Made by a program: the position numbers and the translations under genes
In this document: positions 12,608-24,600 of the stretch, piece by piece
Layout: every line of letters begins with the position of its first letter
Numbering within the stretch: position 1 is the first letter of the stretch
Assembly (NCBI GenBank): GCA_020796225.1
Contig: CM036754.1
Span: 21,890,867-21,954,866 of the forward strand
Direction of reading: 5' to 3'
DNA from: Arion vulgaris
Taxonomy: Eukaryota > Mollusca > Gastropoda > Stylommatophora > Arionidae
Length of the DNA: 64,000 bases
The notes under the pieces: generated by a model
The model's database searches: none
Seen by the model: the letters and a program-made list of their open reading frames with translations, nothing else
What the model was told of the DNA's origin: nothing

Positions 12608-12775
12608 GGCTAGACACTGCAAATACTTGAGATAATCATCTAATATTGGATAAACCCCTGTGCACTATCATTATCATCACCAGGTAAGACAGTGAGAAGA
12701 ATGGAGAGAAACTCATAAGACAAAGTCTCTCCACTATACCATATCATCAGGTCAACAACTGCTGGAAAAAAAGTT

Positions 12776-13149
12776 GTCTGATCATGTCTACCCAATGTGC
12801 CCTGTCTTCTGAGGCTCTACTTAGGTCAGCACAAGTCTGAACTGCGATATCTCCGCGTGAAACCGGACAATAATGATTGTCCACAGGCTTTCATTTTCTC
12901 ATCTTCCTGAATGTTGCTATCATGTATTTATAGAAGCAGATCAATTTTGTCTCACACTGTGACCAAGTCATGATGACAGTTTATAATGTCGAATCTGTTT
13001 CTGGTCTATATGTCATGGTGTCTATATCACTTTCATGTGGGGTTTTTTATCGTTCTTATCAACAAAGTTAACCACTCTTTGTGATCTGTGTGGTTTGCTC
13101 CGAGAATGTCGAGCCCCGATTAGAGCCCTACTATATGCCCTATTAGATG
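12776..13149. other. Spacer with SINE-1-like fragment
   Basis: Only 'gttaaccactctttgtgatc' (13067-13086), a piece resembling the SINE-1 end, was recognised. Confidence 0.35.
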
Positions 13150-13449
13150 GGTACTATGGACTGTCCGGTAGCAAACAAGTTGTCATATTCCATCTCCCTA
13201 CAGGTCATAACAGACTCTGCTCCCACCTTTACAATAAATTTAATATTGGTACAACTAGCCTGTGCCACTGCGAGAAGGCGGACATGACGGCAAAGCACCT
13301 ACTGCAAGACTGTCCACTGCTAGCAGGCCTGAGAAACGAAACCTGGCCGGAAAATACAGAGTTAAATGAGAAGCTGCACGGAGGGATGGAGTGCCTAAAA
13401 ACAACAGCAGAATTTATGGAGAAACCAGGTACATCAGTCTAAGCGGTGA

Positions 13450-13494
<45 letters not shown>

Positions 13495-13497
13495 AGA
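13150..13497 (+). mobile_element. LINE post-RNase H tail with (GA)n 3' end
   Basis: Encodes SKQVVIFHLPTGHNRLCSHL and then CHCEKADMTAKHLLQDCPLL, a cysteine-rich module typical of the region after RNase H in non-LTR retrotransposons. It ends after 'ETWPENTELNEKLHG' and 'TAEFMEK'. The 3' end reads gtacatcagtctaagcgg and runs into (ga)n at 13455-13497. The same 3' end is at 38500-38600. The upstream RT is missing (5' truncated). Confidence 0.75.
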
Positions 13498-13689
13498 ACA
13501 CTACTACATGTAGGACAGGCACATCAGAATTTATACCACTCTTCATATCATAGTTGACACAAACTATTCACAAGTGGTGCCCATACCTGTCCGTTTGTTC
13601 ACCTTCTACACATGGTAACCCATGTCAGTCTACACTCTTTTATTTTATTTTTATTGTACTTCTGCAGGTTGACCTTTACCTGCCTCTTT

Positions 13690-14030
13690 CTTCAGTCGAC
13701 CTGTACCTAAACTTGGCAATTTTCAGTTGACATGCACCTAAACTTGACAATTTGGTGCGTAAATGAATAGTAATTTTCAGTTGACATGCACCTAAATTTG
13801 ACAATTTGGTGCGTAAATGAATGGCAATTTTCAGTTGACATGCACCTAAAATTGACAATTTGGTGTTTAAAATAATATATATTTTCAGATGACCTGCACC
13901 TAAACTTGACAATTTGGTGTGTAAAATAATAGATATTTTCAGCTGACCTGCATCTAAACTTGACAATTTGGTGTGTAAAATAATATATATTTTCAGCTGA
14001 CCTGTACCTAGACTTGATGATTTGGTGTGT
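13690..14030. repeat. 54-bp minisatellite
   Basis: About six units of exactly 54 bp where clean (ttttcag starts at 13720, 13774 and 13828). Because 54 is divisible by 3, the minus strand stays open in two frames, giving 18-residue protein repeats in 126- and 168-residue frames. I treat those frames as artefacts. Confidence 0.9.
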
Positions 14031-14394
14031 AAAAGATTCACAATTGTTGGAAGCACTTAAGCTTATAAACAGCTTTCTTTTCAAGAATGAAGTTTGCTGT
14101 GTTGTAAACATAAACAACATATACTGATTTGGAGAATAAATTAAGACTATCAATGTCTCACATATTACCTGAAACCAAACACTGCGCTGAAGAGACGCAA
14201 ACACAATCTTCACATTCGTACCAACTATGCAGGTAAATATTTAAATTTAAGTTGTTTTTTCTATTTAAATATGATCATAAGAGATCAAATGCCATCTCCT
14301 CAGCATGACTCAGTTTACTGGGGCCGGAAGATCCGGAATGGGAGGTAAGCGGTATGAATAGATGTCATATATAGGTGGTTAAACCTACAGTGAC

Positions 14395-14905
14395 TCACAT
14401 GGATCTACTGTCTTGAACATGAAGGTGTTCTTGGCAACGAGCGAGCGGTCAGGCTTGCATCAAAATCATCAATTGTTATGGAGTTTAGGATAGATAAGGG
14501 GGATGTTCTTTGGCCTCTTGGTGACCTACTGTAGGATGAGGACACTAAAATTGACGTTGAATCAATTCAGCGATTGAATTCTTAGTGGACCAGGGCAAAA
14601 GCCATGTTTTTTAAAAGCCATTTATTTTTAGAATTAAAAACACCCTTTAGCATGGCTCCTGATTAAAAGGTATCCAACCCAAAGCCACATAGTGTGGCAT
14701 TTGGTCCACAATGAGTTAAGGAGTTTGAAATTACACGTTGTACAAGTAGAGCAGGATGATTGAGGGGCAAAAGAGGAGTGTGTTTAACCAGTGAGTCACA
14801 GGAACCATCAGTATGCATACCCTTCGACATCTGTTGGGAGAGACTGAGCACCTATGTGTCTATCAGGAGTGCTATGACGTTAGTTCAGTAACTAATAACC
14901 AATCC
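14395..14905 (-). repeat. Repeat H, copy carrying a MITE
   Basis: Minus-orientation copy of the repeat at 44090-44455 and 22535-22710; segments 'cagtatgcatacccttcgac' and 'attacacgttgtacaag' match. The piggyBac-type MITE at 14575-14719 interrupts it. Confidence 0.8.
14575..14719. mobile_element. piggyBac-type MITE, copy 2
   Basis: Same body as 7566-7708 (cttagtggaccagggca ... tttggtccacaatgag). The right flank is TTAA (14716-14719); the left flank is mutated (ttga). Empty sites in sister repeats: gatt-caa-ggagtttg at 22674-22689 and TTAA at 44307-44310. Confidence 0.85.
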
Positions 14906-15707
14906 TTGACTTGATAATGTGCTAATAATATATGTAACTAAATTTTGAGAACAGCAAACAATCATGTTATGAAGAAATGTGTTCATTTTGTTTGGCGCAA
15001 TCCATGATCAGCTGCATCATAATTTTGCATCCGGTCCTGGACCACAAAATGGTTGCCCATACCAGGTCTACATGCCTAGCCCATTACAACATGAAGATAA
15101 GCAATTAGCAAATAAAATAGAAACTAGGGTATATATATATATATATATATATAAATAAACACATTCTCCACTGAATTGAAAAACATAACCTGGGAGAATT
15201 AATTTTTGCTCACATTTTTCAGTTAAAAAATATGGAAATTTAATCTATTTAACAAATGTTACTCCCGATCGGACCACAATATAGAAATAAAAACTGGAAA
15301 TTGGAACAGAATGCTTTGATGTATATTGCGAATGAATTTTACGTGCAAGAATGCTTGTCACAGTGTGCAGCAGTTGGGTTATTTTAATAGACAATCTTAG
15401 CATAACCTGTGGCAGTTAGTATGAAATGAGTTCAGTTTAAAGCATGTCCAAAATAGTTCACTTTGCTCAATCTTATTTTTCTCTTCAACCAATTTTCTTC
15501 AATTCTCTTTTCTTGCAGAGATCTGTTTGTTATTTTTCTGTCCATTGAATTTTTGAACTCTACTATAATATTTCTATTCGAAAGAACTTATGTGGTTTCT
15601 AGATGACACCCAAAGTGCTCAAATCTTGTACCTATATGCTGCCAGTAGGAATATGTATGCTCTTAGTACAATGATTTTTGATGGCCTATCTGTTGCACTC
15701 CAAACTT
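14906..15707. other. AT-rich spacer with (TA)n
   Basis: Contains (ta)n at 15129-15152 and otherwise nothing recognised. Confidence 0.4.
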
Positions 15708-16225
15708 CACAGTGATTGAAGTGTATAAATTCTAAAGGCAAAGTATTGACTACATTGCACTGGGTTTCCCTATATGGCTCTGTCACAGCTTTGCAGAAAT
15801 AGAACGCCATCTGCTGAGACTGTTGCACAAAGCACAAACTCCGTAGCTGCAGCAAAAATCCTAGGTTCTCATGAAAAAATTGCATATGACTCAGTCTTGA
15901 TTTTTCTTCTTTTGCTCCATATCCACCACTTGTTAACCACTCTGTGATTTGTATGTGATCCGAGCTTAGACCAATTGTACATTGTGCCATTATCGCCTAC
16001 AAGTAGGCCAACACATCCATTTCAGCTACTATTTTTTTTACTAGGGTAGTTTCTCTAGGTCCCTACCTCAGTCGCCTCTTACGACATATCTTGTAGGTTG
16101 CAGCGTTACTATACTTTGTTCCCTTTGAGGGCCAAGGGAAGTCCTTATTCAAACCCACAGACTTCAGAATGACAGGCAAACATCTTAACTACTTTGCAAT
16201 AGAGACTCCCATGATTCTTAAGTAT
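15708..16225 (-). mobile_element. SINE family C split by SINE-1
   Basis: The body of family C ('ctgagactgttgcacaaagc', 'gcaaagtattgactacattg') occupies 15708-15896. Its head (minus strand: gttaagatgtttgcctgtc, then ctgtgggtttgaataagg) resumes at 16136-16225. SINE-1 lies between. Confidence 0.7.
15897..16135 (-). mobile_element. SINE-1 nested in SINE family C
   Basis: Minus orientation: cttcttttgctccatatcc, ccacttgttaaccactc, gtaggccaacacatcc, core cagtcgcctcttacgacat, then tttgttccctttgagggcc. It postdates the family-C copy it interrupts. Confidence 0.85.
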
Positions 16226-17064
16226 TTATAGGAAAGTGTTTGATCATCTTTTAATACATTTATATTGCTTGTATAAGTGAAGGAAGATATTCAAAACTGA
16301 TCCCTTTCTTTAATTGATCTCCATTGATAAATAAATACCATGTCATATTTATTTTATTTGTGATCATTACTTTTTGTTATGCTAAACTATCAAATCAGGG
16401 CCGTGCTGTATTATGATACAGAGAGGTGGCAGCACCAGGCGGCATCGTTAGAGGGAGCTGCATAAGAAGCTAAATCAAAATACAATTTGAACCATTCAAT
16501 AATTAAAAACATTTACGCAATGCTTTTTCTATATTGGTCTATGCTATTTCAATATTGATGGTTATGATTTATGATTTATTGCACGCCTCTGCCTAAGCAC
16601 TTTCGGTAACCTTTGATTTCAGTTTCTGGTGCATCGTTGGTGAGCGCTCACCGAAAGACTTTTGTTCTGACAGCACGAGGCTATTAATTTTGTTTGTAAT
16701 ATACTGTGCGGCCGCTCCTAAAAGCTGAGGCGGAAATTATCCTAAAAGACAATTGCACATGTGACATGTTGATAATTCTGTTTTGAGCTTACGATTATTG
16801 ACAATATTTAATTTAGTAAATCAGATATATAATATATATGTATCAGTATATTTTTGCATTTATACTAATTCAGTTTTTGTGTTTAAAAAGTAGATCAGGT
16901 AAGAGAATTATTATTTTTTACAGCAATTATAGTTACGTATTATCATTGAAAATTATTATGTTATGACAATAGAGACTCCAATTTGAAAGTAGCATTTGCG
17001 TGGACTGTGTATATCTCAGGTGCAGAACGTGTGCATGTTTGTGATAGATAGATGTTTATTTCAG

Positions 17065-17697
17065 ATGAAAATTGCTGCTGATGAGATTGCAGAGAATCTT
17101 GAATGCAGTACAGAATTTCCTGCCGAAACAGACGTAAGAGTCAGAAGAAAAAAGCGTCAATTTGACTATGAAAAAGCTGTCGATGAACCCTTAACAGAGA
17201 AGAATAAATTTTAAATAAACATTTTAAAATATATTCTGGACATTAGTCTTAATACTCTGAATGAATGGTTCACGCTTCTGAAACCATAGCAAAATGTTAA
17301 GCTTTTATATGGCATTTTAAAACTCAAGGATATAGATGACTAAATGCTAGAAAATTATTATACCAGTCTCCAGTCAATACTTTTAGTCGAAAATGAATCA
17401 GATATAAATGCAAATGATCTTCAAGAAGAATTACGTGATGTATCCCGAACACTACAATATTCTATGAAACCTTTGGATGTTTTAAATTATTTGAGCTAAA
17501 ATAAATTAATTACTTTGTCTCTGAATACTGTTGTATCTCTGAGAATTTTATTAACACTCTGTGTCTCTGTAGCTAGTGGGGAAAGAAGTTTTTCCAAATT
17601 AAAATTAATAAAACACTACTTAAGTTCAATCAGCCAAACAAAACTTACTATGTGTGGTGTAAACAAAACTTACAAATCTGCCATTAATTCCTATTAA
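17065..17697 (+). pseudogene. hAT transposase C-terminal half, ZMYM1/DUF4371-like (pseudogene)
   Basis: One frame runs from 17065 to 17697 with four internal stops (17212 TAA, 17287 TAG, 17341 TAA, 17497 TAA) and no frameshift. It reads VRVRRKKRQFDYEKAVDEPL early, then MKPLDVLNYL, and SVASGERSFSKLKLIKHYL near the end. The last segment is the hAT C-terminal dimerisation signature (GERsFSkLkliK.yLRs). Known family members are around 700 residues; only about 210 remain and the RNase H-like catalytic core is largely missing. It lies inside the TIR-bounded element at 16396-18237, which confirms the assignment. Confidence 0.88.
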
Positions 17698-17855
17698 ATC
17701 TACATTGGCTGCCACTCTAGACTAAACATCCCTAATTAATAAATGTGCTCAAGTTAGAGTTAGAAAGGTAAAACTGTTGTAGATTGTTGCAGTTGATATC
17801 ATTATTTTAAAGTAGTTTATATTTTCAAAATAAAAATAGAATTTGTACACTTTGT

Positions 17856-18124
17856 CGAGAGCTGCTGTAGCGTAGTTGTTAGTGAACTCGCTCGCAAGGC
17901 TGGTGGTCTGGGTTCAGCTCCCTAATGCCGGGAATTTTCCCACCACGACGGCTTCAGGTCGACCCAGCCTCAACTGGGTACCAGACATGCTCTGGGAAAG
18001 TAAAGGCGGCGGTGTGATGCTGACCACATCACCCATTGTGTGCCGAGTCAATGAAAAATACAGGCCTAACACTGTATTGACCTATATACCACGAGGTATG
18101 AAAGGGTTCTTACTTTTTTTTTTT
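17856..18124 (+). mobile_element. tRNA-derived SINE, family A, with target duplication
   Basis: 269 bp. Box A is tagcgtagttgttagtg; box B is ggtctgggttcagctcc. The 3' end is a poly-T run. A perfect 10-bp target duplication, TACACTTTGT, lies at 17846-17855 and 18125-18134. It is inserted inside the hAT element downstream of the transposase remnant. Confidence 0.92.
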
Positions 18125-18517
18125 TACACTTTGTGCAGTTTAAAAAAAATCACAATCGACGTTATTTAAAAAAAAATCATTTAAGGCAGCATTTTGAAGA
18201 CTTGCATCATACTGAGAAAATATACCGCACGGCCCTGTGTCAAATTAATAACTAATTTCCTTGAAATATTGCTGCAGCAATTTGTACTATATTGTAATGC
18301 AAAACAATTGCAAAATTACAGAATTGATTGTTAGAAGCACATGTGAATGGCGGACCTCAGAAATGACAGGGGTGGTGAAAAACACTATGAAGCGCACTCA
18401 ACAGCCCGTTCTAGAAGTCACTTATCCTGATGCTGTGAGGCAAAATGAGATTGAAGAAAACAAAACTGCTAGAAGCACACATAACAACACTGCATGACTG
18501 AAGGCAAAGAATCTTAC

Positions 18518-18640
18518 CTTAGGTTCTGGTACTCGTGCAAGTTCAGCCAAATTATGACAGAGACGGACATGCTTCAGTTGGAATGGGTTGTTTCTGTTGT
18601 CCTCAAAAGATCTCATCACCTTGTCACTCATCCATTCTAC
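18518..18640 (-). CDS. CPSF2: CPSF2 coding exon 8 (last one visible)
   Basis: 123 nt. Acceptor ttaacag|gtagaa, donor cctaag|gtaaga. Encodes [35 protein letters not shown] and RVPEPK. The family continues directly with a 'VVLAS.PDLE' segment, which I could not find on the minus strand below 18517. Confidence 0.95.
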
Positions 18641-21600
18641 CTGTTAAAGTGATAAGACTGTCTGATTCCAAATTCCTATATTTTTAAAGACTCAAAAATT
18701 AAATTTTTACAGTAAAATTTATAATACTTCTATATAAATATAGACAAAATAAAACGGGACGACTTCAAGAGAAGTTATGAAAGAAATCAGAGAAATGTCT
18801 CGCCCGAGTGGTTACCGGGCCCAAATTTGAGGTGTAAAGAATAGGACCACTGCTACCGCAGTGCGTAGGGGCGACTAAGGAGGTTTGGCTGAAATCGGAT
18901 GCATGTGTTCTAAACGTGTAGAACTCTATGCGTTTAGGGGCCTACCAAACCAATGTGCAACGTATACACGTTCTTGGCAAAGATCAAACATATCACAGTG
19001 ATTAAAATTGGTTGTAAAGAACAAACGCAAAGAAGAAGAAGGAGAGAAATGTCTGGTCAACCACTAGTCACATTTGTTATAAGAAGAGAAAGATGGAGAT
19101 ATGTTGGGGATACCTTGAGAAAAAAGGATCACAGAATACCAAAGCAGGCAATGAAGTGGAAGGCAAAGGATTCAAGGAGTGGATGCCTAGGGCATCCTGA
19201 AACAAATTTTGCTGAGAGAGGCAAACAAATATCAGACTCAATTCCATGGAAGAGATTGAGTGAGTGAGTGCAGAGCAGTATGGAGAAATTACTTGCAGGC
19301 CTTATGTAATGTTTAACGGTGCGAGAGAAATATATATATTCTATATATAAAACATTTGCTATCTTGACTAGAGCCATTCATATGATGCTTTGACTAGGAT
19401 TACATTTGCTATCTTGACTAGAGTCATTCATATGATACTTTGTCTAGGATAACATTTGCTATCTTGATTAGAGCCATTCATATGATGCTTTGACTAGGAT
19501 AACATTTGCTGTCTTGACTAGAGCCATTCATATTATGCTTTGACTAGGATAACATTTGCTATCTTGACTAGAGCCATTCATATGATACTTTGACTAGGAT
19601 AACATTTGCTATCTTGACTAGAGCCATTCATATGATACTTTGTCTAGGATAACATTTGCTATCTTCACTAGAGCCATTTATATAATGCTTTGACTAGGAT
19701 AACATTTGCTATCTTGACTACTCCTTTTTCTATATTTCTATTTCCTTCTATTTTATTGATGTGCTATCCTCTAGTATATTATATTCTTCTTCTTCTGCAT
19801 TCTCACTAGATTGGGATTTTGGATTCTCTAATAAAGGCAGCCGTCTGCCTCAGATTATCAGCCACGCCATACAGTTTGTCTTGGACGCTAGTGTAAGTGG
19901 GCCACCTCTTTCTTCTCAAGTCTGCATACTGGGGGCAGTTCTGAAGGATATCATTCCTATGATTTCTGCTCCCCGTTTGTGCCGACCTCTTCCCGCAGTA
20001 AGTTTTGGACACCCTCGTGATGGTAGGTCTGAAATTTTTACTGCGCGGGTAAATCTCCGAGGCAGATTGGCGACCGTAGAATCCGTTATCCCATTCCTCA
20101 TTGTGAGGGATCATTGCACCATGTTATGTGCTTTACAGCCTGATGCATCCATTTTCTGCAAACATGTGTTTCGGGTTAGCATTCCCTAGCGAACATGTGC
20201 ATCCGATTTCAGACAAACCTCCTTAGTCGCCTCTTATGACATGCGTGGCAGGTAACAGTGGTTCTATTCTTTACATCCCAAATTTGGGTCCCGGTAACCA
20301 CTCTGGCAATTTATATAAAACCTCAAACTACATTTAAGTTGAAACAATAAATTAACAGTAACAGAAAATTAATAGCATTATAAAGTGTAGTATTACCTGT
20401 GATTTCGCAAACTCAACCACATTAAAGCTGACATTGTTAAGAAGGGCCAATGAGTATGCAGTGAGGCCAGATTCAGCACTTCTCCACATTTGGTCCTATA
20501 TAAGCAACAGCAAAAAATATATTTGCTGTTAAAAAGGTAATGAGCTTATTAGTTGAAGTTAATTAAATTCACAAAGATAACATGACTTAATAGTGAAATT
20601 TCTGAGGACATAAATTTTTCCTGCTGTGACGAATTGATGTGAACCATGGACCACCATAACACAAGTAGTAAATTTTGAACAATATCAAATGTTTGGAAAT
20701 CCTTTAATTCCCAGCGCTTTTCCTGGTACCCAATTGAGGCTGGGTCGACCTGAGAGCCTGCAGGTGCTTCCAGCTTATTCTGGCTTTAGGAGGGCTGAGA
20801 GTTTTGCTTTGTAGTTGAAACATATTCATCCAGTGGTGGCCGCCAGATACACAGTAGTATCATCTGGGTGTGTGATGTAAACTCTGCACTCAATTCAATC
20901 TTGCGCTTTTCTCTCTACCTCAAACCTAGTATTATATATGGCTATGAGCTCTGCTTCAGAAAGTTTGCCTCCATGTGCCCCAAAGTCTCCCTCTGTCCCT
21001 GTGGTGTCCACTGCATTGCATGCATTAGCAATCTTTTTTTTCTTATTCTAAGGATATGTCCATCACATCATCTCTTTTGTATCTCTTGATGAGGCTACTA
21101 ATCTAATGTCAAATATACTGATAATGGAACTAGAATGGGACACTAAGGTTCAGAGCACACCTCCATAGAATAAGTCTCAAGGACTTGGCTGCCTGCACTT
21201 GTGGAGCACCAAAGCCGTCCCCTGAGCACATCTTGCAAGACCGTCCCACCCTAAGCAGCGTGAAAATGGAAATCTGGCCAAACAGGAACAACCCTTCAAA
21301 ACAAACGATGGGGGACCGGTGAAGACCTCATTTGATCATAGAAGAAGCTATAGAAACAATGACAATAATATGAGAAAAATATTTGGACACACATTTCTTG
21401 TTTCTTGTAGTGTTGGTCCTGTGTTCCTGATAGAGCATTAAAAACAAAACAGAATAATGATGGATAAACTAATCAGCAACAATGACATTTGTAATAATAA
21501 TGAAATACATATGTAGTAGTTTTGGCACTTTATGTGTTCCTACTGTACTTTGTCTGTTATGTCCATGATCTGCTGCTATTACTAGTTACTACCGTTCATT

Positions 21601-24600
21601 ACAAGCTTGTACTTCTGTCATCATATCATACAAAGTTGGTATAATTACTGACATTTTATGGTAGAAGAACAAATGCAGTTTTAAGATGGAATGATTGAGA
21701 TGATAGAAGTCAAAAGCAGGGTCAACTTCTTCCAAACGCTCCATATCGATCACTTGTTAACCACTCTTTGTGATTTGTATGTGATCCAAGCACAAGAGCG
21801 ATTGTACGCTGCACCAGTTATGCGCTTACAAGTAGGCCAGCACATCCGTTTTCTATAACATTCTTTATTTACTAGTGTAGCTTCTCTAGGCCACTAACTC
21901 AGTCGCCTCTTACAACATGCCTTGTAGGTCACAGTGTTACTATTCTTTGCTCGTCTTGAGGGCCCTGGCAACACACAGGCGCAGGGTCAACTAAACAGAG
22001 ATGATCAAGACACAACTCCCCTTTCAAGTCATTGCCCTAGTAACAGGCTACATTACTGCTGTCTGACCAAGCAAGCAGTGATCAAAGTGGAAAAAACAAA
22101 CCAGGTCTCCAAAAAATGAATGTATCCTACAGTACCGAAATGTGGTTACTTTTCAGTCTGACCACTATCACCAGATTTTGTAATGCTGGTTCCACAATCA
22201 TAAAGCAGTAAGATTAAAAGGATGGTCTCAAATGAACTTAAGAGATGACAGAACAGGACCAAGCATAATTTTGTATAAACAAAATAAGTAAATGTACCAT
22301 CAACTGTGCAAGTTCCAACATTCTGCCAGCTGTATCCACTGCCACTAACACATTGCCATCGTTTCGCATGGTCTGCAAGATAGTAGCTAGATAAAAATAA
22401 AAATATATATATGTACTGTTAACATTACATACAAACAAAAATGTGTGTTGGCTTAGATGTTCCGTAACATATAGTAAAAACTTACGATGCCGAGTTTCTT
22501 GTGATAATGACTATGTGTTAGGTATGTCCTGGGTATAAGGGTGTTCACGGCAAGGAGAGAGTGGACAGGCTTGCGATTTGAGGATGGATAAGAGGGATGT
22601 TCTTCTGTCTCTTGGCAATCTTTTGTAGGATAAAGACATTAAGACACTAAAATTTATGCTGAATCTATCAAGTGATTCAAGGAGTTTGGAATTACATGTT
22701 GTACAAGTACAACAAGTGGTGAGTGTCTGTGAGCTTCATCACAACCCAAGCATACTTGGTTCAAACTCTGCGGCGGGCAAGATTGGAAGCAAATTAGTTT
22801 GGCTGGATTTTTACAACCGGCAAAAATAGACCGCACCGTTCAGAAAGAAATGGCAAACTACTGAACGTATAAGTGGTGCCTACAAAATTGACAACTCGTT
22901 GAATGTAGTTGATGGTGACATTCTGTAAAGGATATGCCACGATTTTCATATGATTACATGAGCTTGGATCGAAGATTGGAGTGGTCAGAATAGAACAGCA
23001 CAACAGGTATATGAGTAAGCTCATCAATCAACATCGAACTGCTACAGGTAGCTGCTGTTGGAGATATTACAAAGGAGATAGGAGCAACTATGAACATGTC
23101 CGGAGTGCAATGAATATCTTCCAAACTGAAACTGATGTCTATATGACAGGATTGTCTGTAAGCAACACCGAAGAACTCTTACTTGACTTTCATTAACAAG
23201 AATTTGCAGCATTACAACTTTACATTCATAAAAATAATTAAATGTAACATACTCATTAGTTGTTCATCTCTCTGTCTCCGACTAGGTTGGTTGTAAAGAG
23301 AATTGAACGCATCAGTAATCAAGACAGATGGTCGTGATATAGCATCCAGCTGACATCCATTCAAATGTCTAATTTAGGGATAGGAAGTAGGAAACAACAT
23401 TTGTTTTAAAAAATTAACATTCAATAAAGCTAGGAAAAACAACATTTTGTATAATGATAATTCCTCTTCTACCGTTATACGTTACATAGGGCTTGCAAGC
23501 AATTTCTCCATACTGCTCTATCAGGGGCAACTCGCTCAATCTCCTCCATGGAACTGAGACCTATATTTCTTGCTTCTCTCAGCAAAGTTCGTTTCAGGGT
23601 CTCCTTAGCTCATCCTTCTCTTTTTTTTTGATTGTCTTGAACCCTTAGCATCCCACTTCAAGCCTGCTTTGATATTCTTTGATCATTTCTTCTCAAGATG
23701 TGTCCAACATATCTCTATCTTCTCCTTCTTATAACTGTTGTTTATTCACCATCTTCAAAATTACATCTGGGACCCATGCCGGTGCTACGGAGTCGTGCAC
23801 TGCAGCTGAGATCTTCCTGTGTAAGAAAGAGGTTGGAGTACACATGGTTACTCACTGAAGTGCAATGATGATGGTCCTATCAATCAATTAATCAATCATA
23901 ACAGTGGTTTCTGATTTCATTACTTCTCCTGAATGCGTTCTATTTTATGTTCATTATTAAAATTTAATATACAAAAGTAAAATGAAAAGTAAATTTTCTT
24001 TATCTATATAAACTTAGGAGAACCGGTATAACTTTTATGAGTCTTCACAGAAAGCGAATATTTGTTTTAAAATCATCGCAATAGAATCAACGACAAATAC
24101 AAACTCAAAAAACAAAACAACTACCAATATAGTGGTTACAAAGAAAAAATTGATGGATATTACACACCTTCATCCTAACTTTACAACCAGACAAGCATCG
24201 TGTGGGAACAAACAAGGAAATAAAGAAGGGAGTGGTTGGTTCAAAATGATTTTTATGAAATATTAGTAAAAATATTAATGCTTCATGGACAGAACTCAAG
24301 ATGAAACAGAATATAAATTTGTGGAGAGTGACAGCTGCTACATGATGTTCTTCTTCTTCTTTGCGTTAGCTCTTTACGACCAATTTTAATCACTCTTTGT
24401 GATATGTTTCATCTTTGCCAAGAACGTGTATACGTTGCACATTGGTTTGGTAGAACCCTAAACGCATAGACATCTACATGTTTAGGACACGTGCATCCAA
24501 TTTCTACCAAACCTCCTTAGTCGCCTCTTACGACATGCGTGGCAGGTAACAGTGATTCTATTCTTTATACCCCAAATTTGGGCCCCGGTAACCACTTGGG

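Larger units (their letters stand above)
16396..18237 (+). mobile_element. hAT DNA transposon, complete ends, decayed
   Basis: 1842 bp. The left terminal inverted repeat is CAGGGCCGTGCTGTAT at 16396; the complement of the right end is CAGGGCCGTGCGGTAT, ending at 18237. The flanks are an 8-bp target duplication, TATCAAAT (16388-16395) and TGTCAAAT (18238-18245), 7/8 identical. It contains the C-terminal part of a transposase and a later SINE (17856-18124). Most of the transposase N terminus is absent, so it is an internally deleted, inactive copy. Confidence 0.9.
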
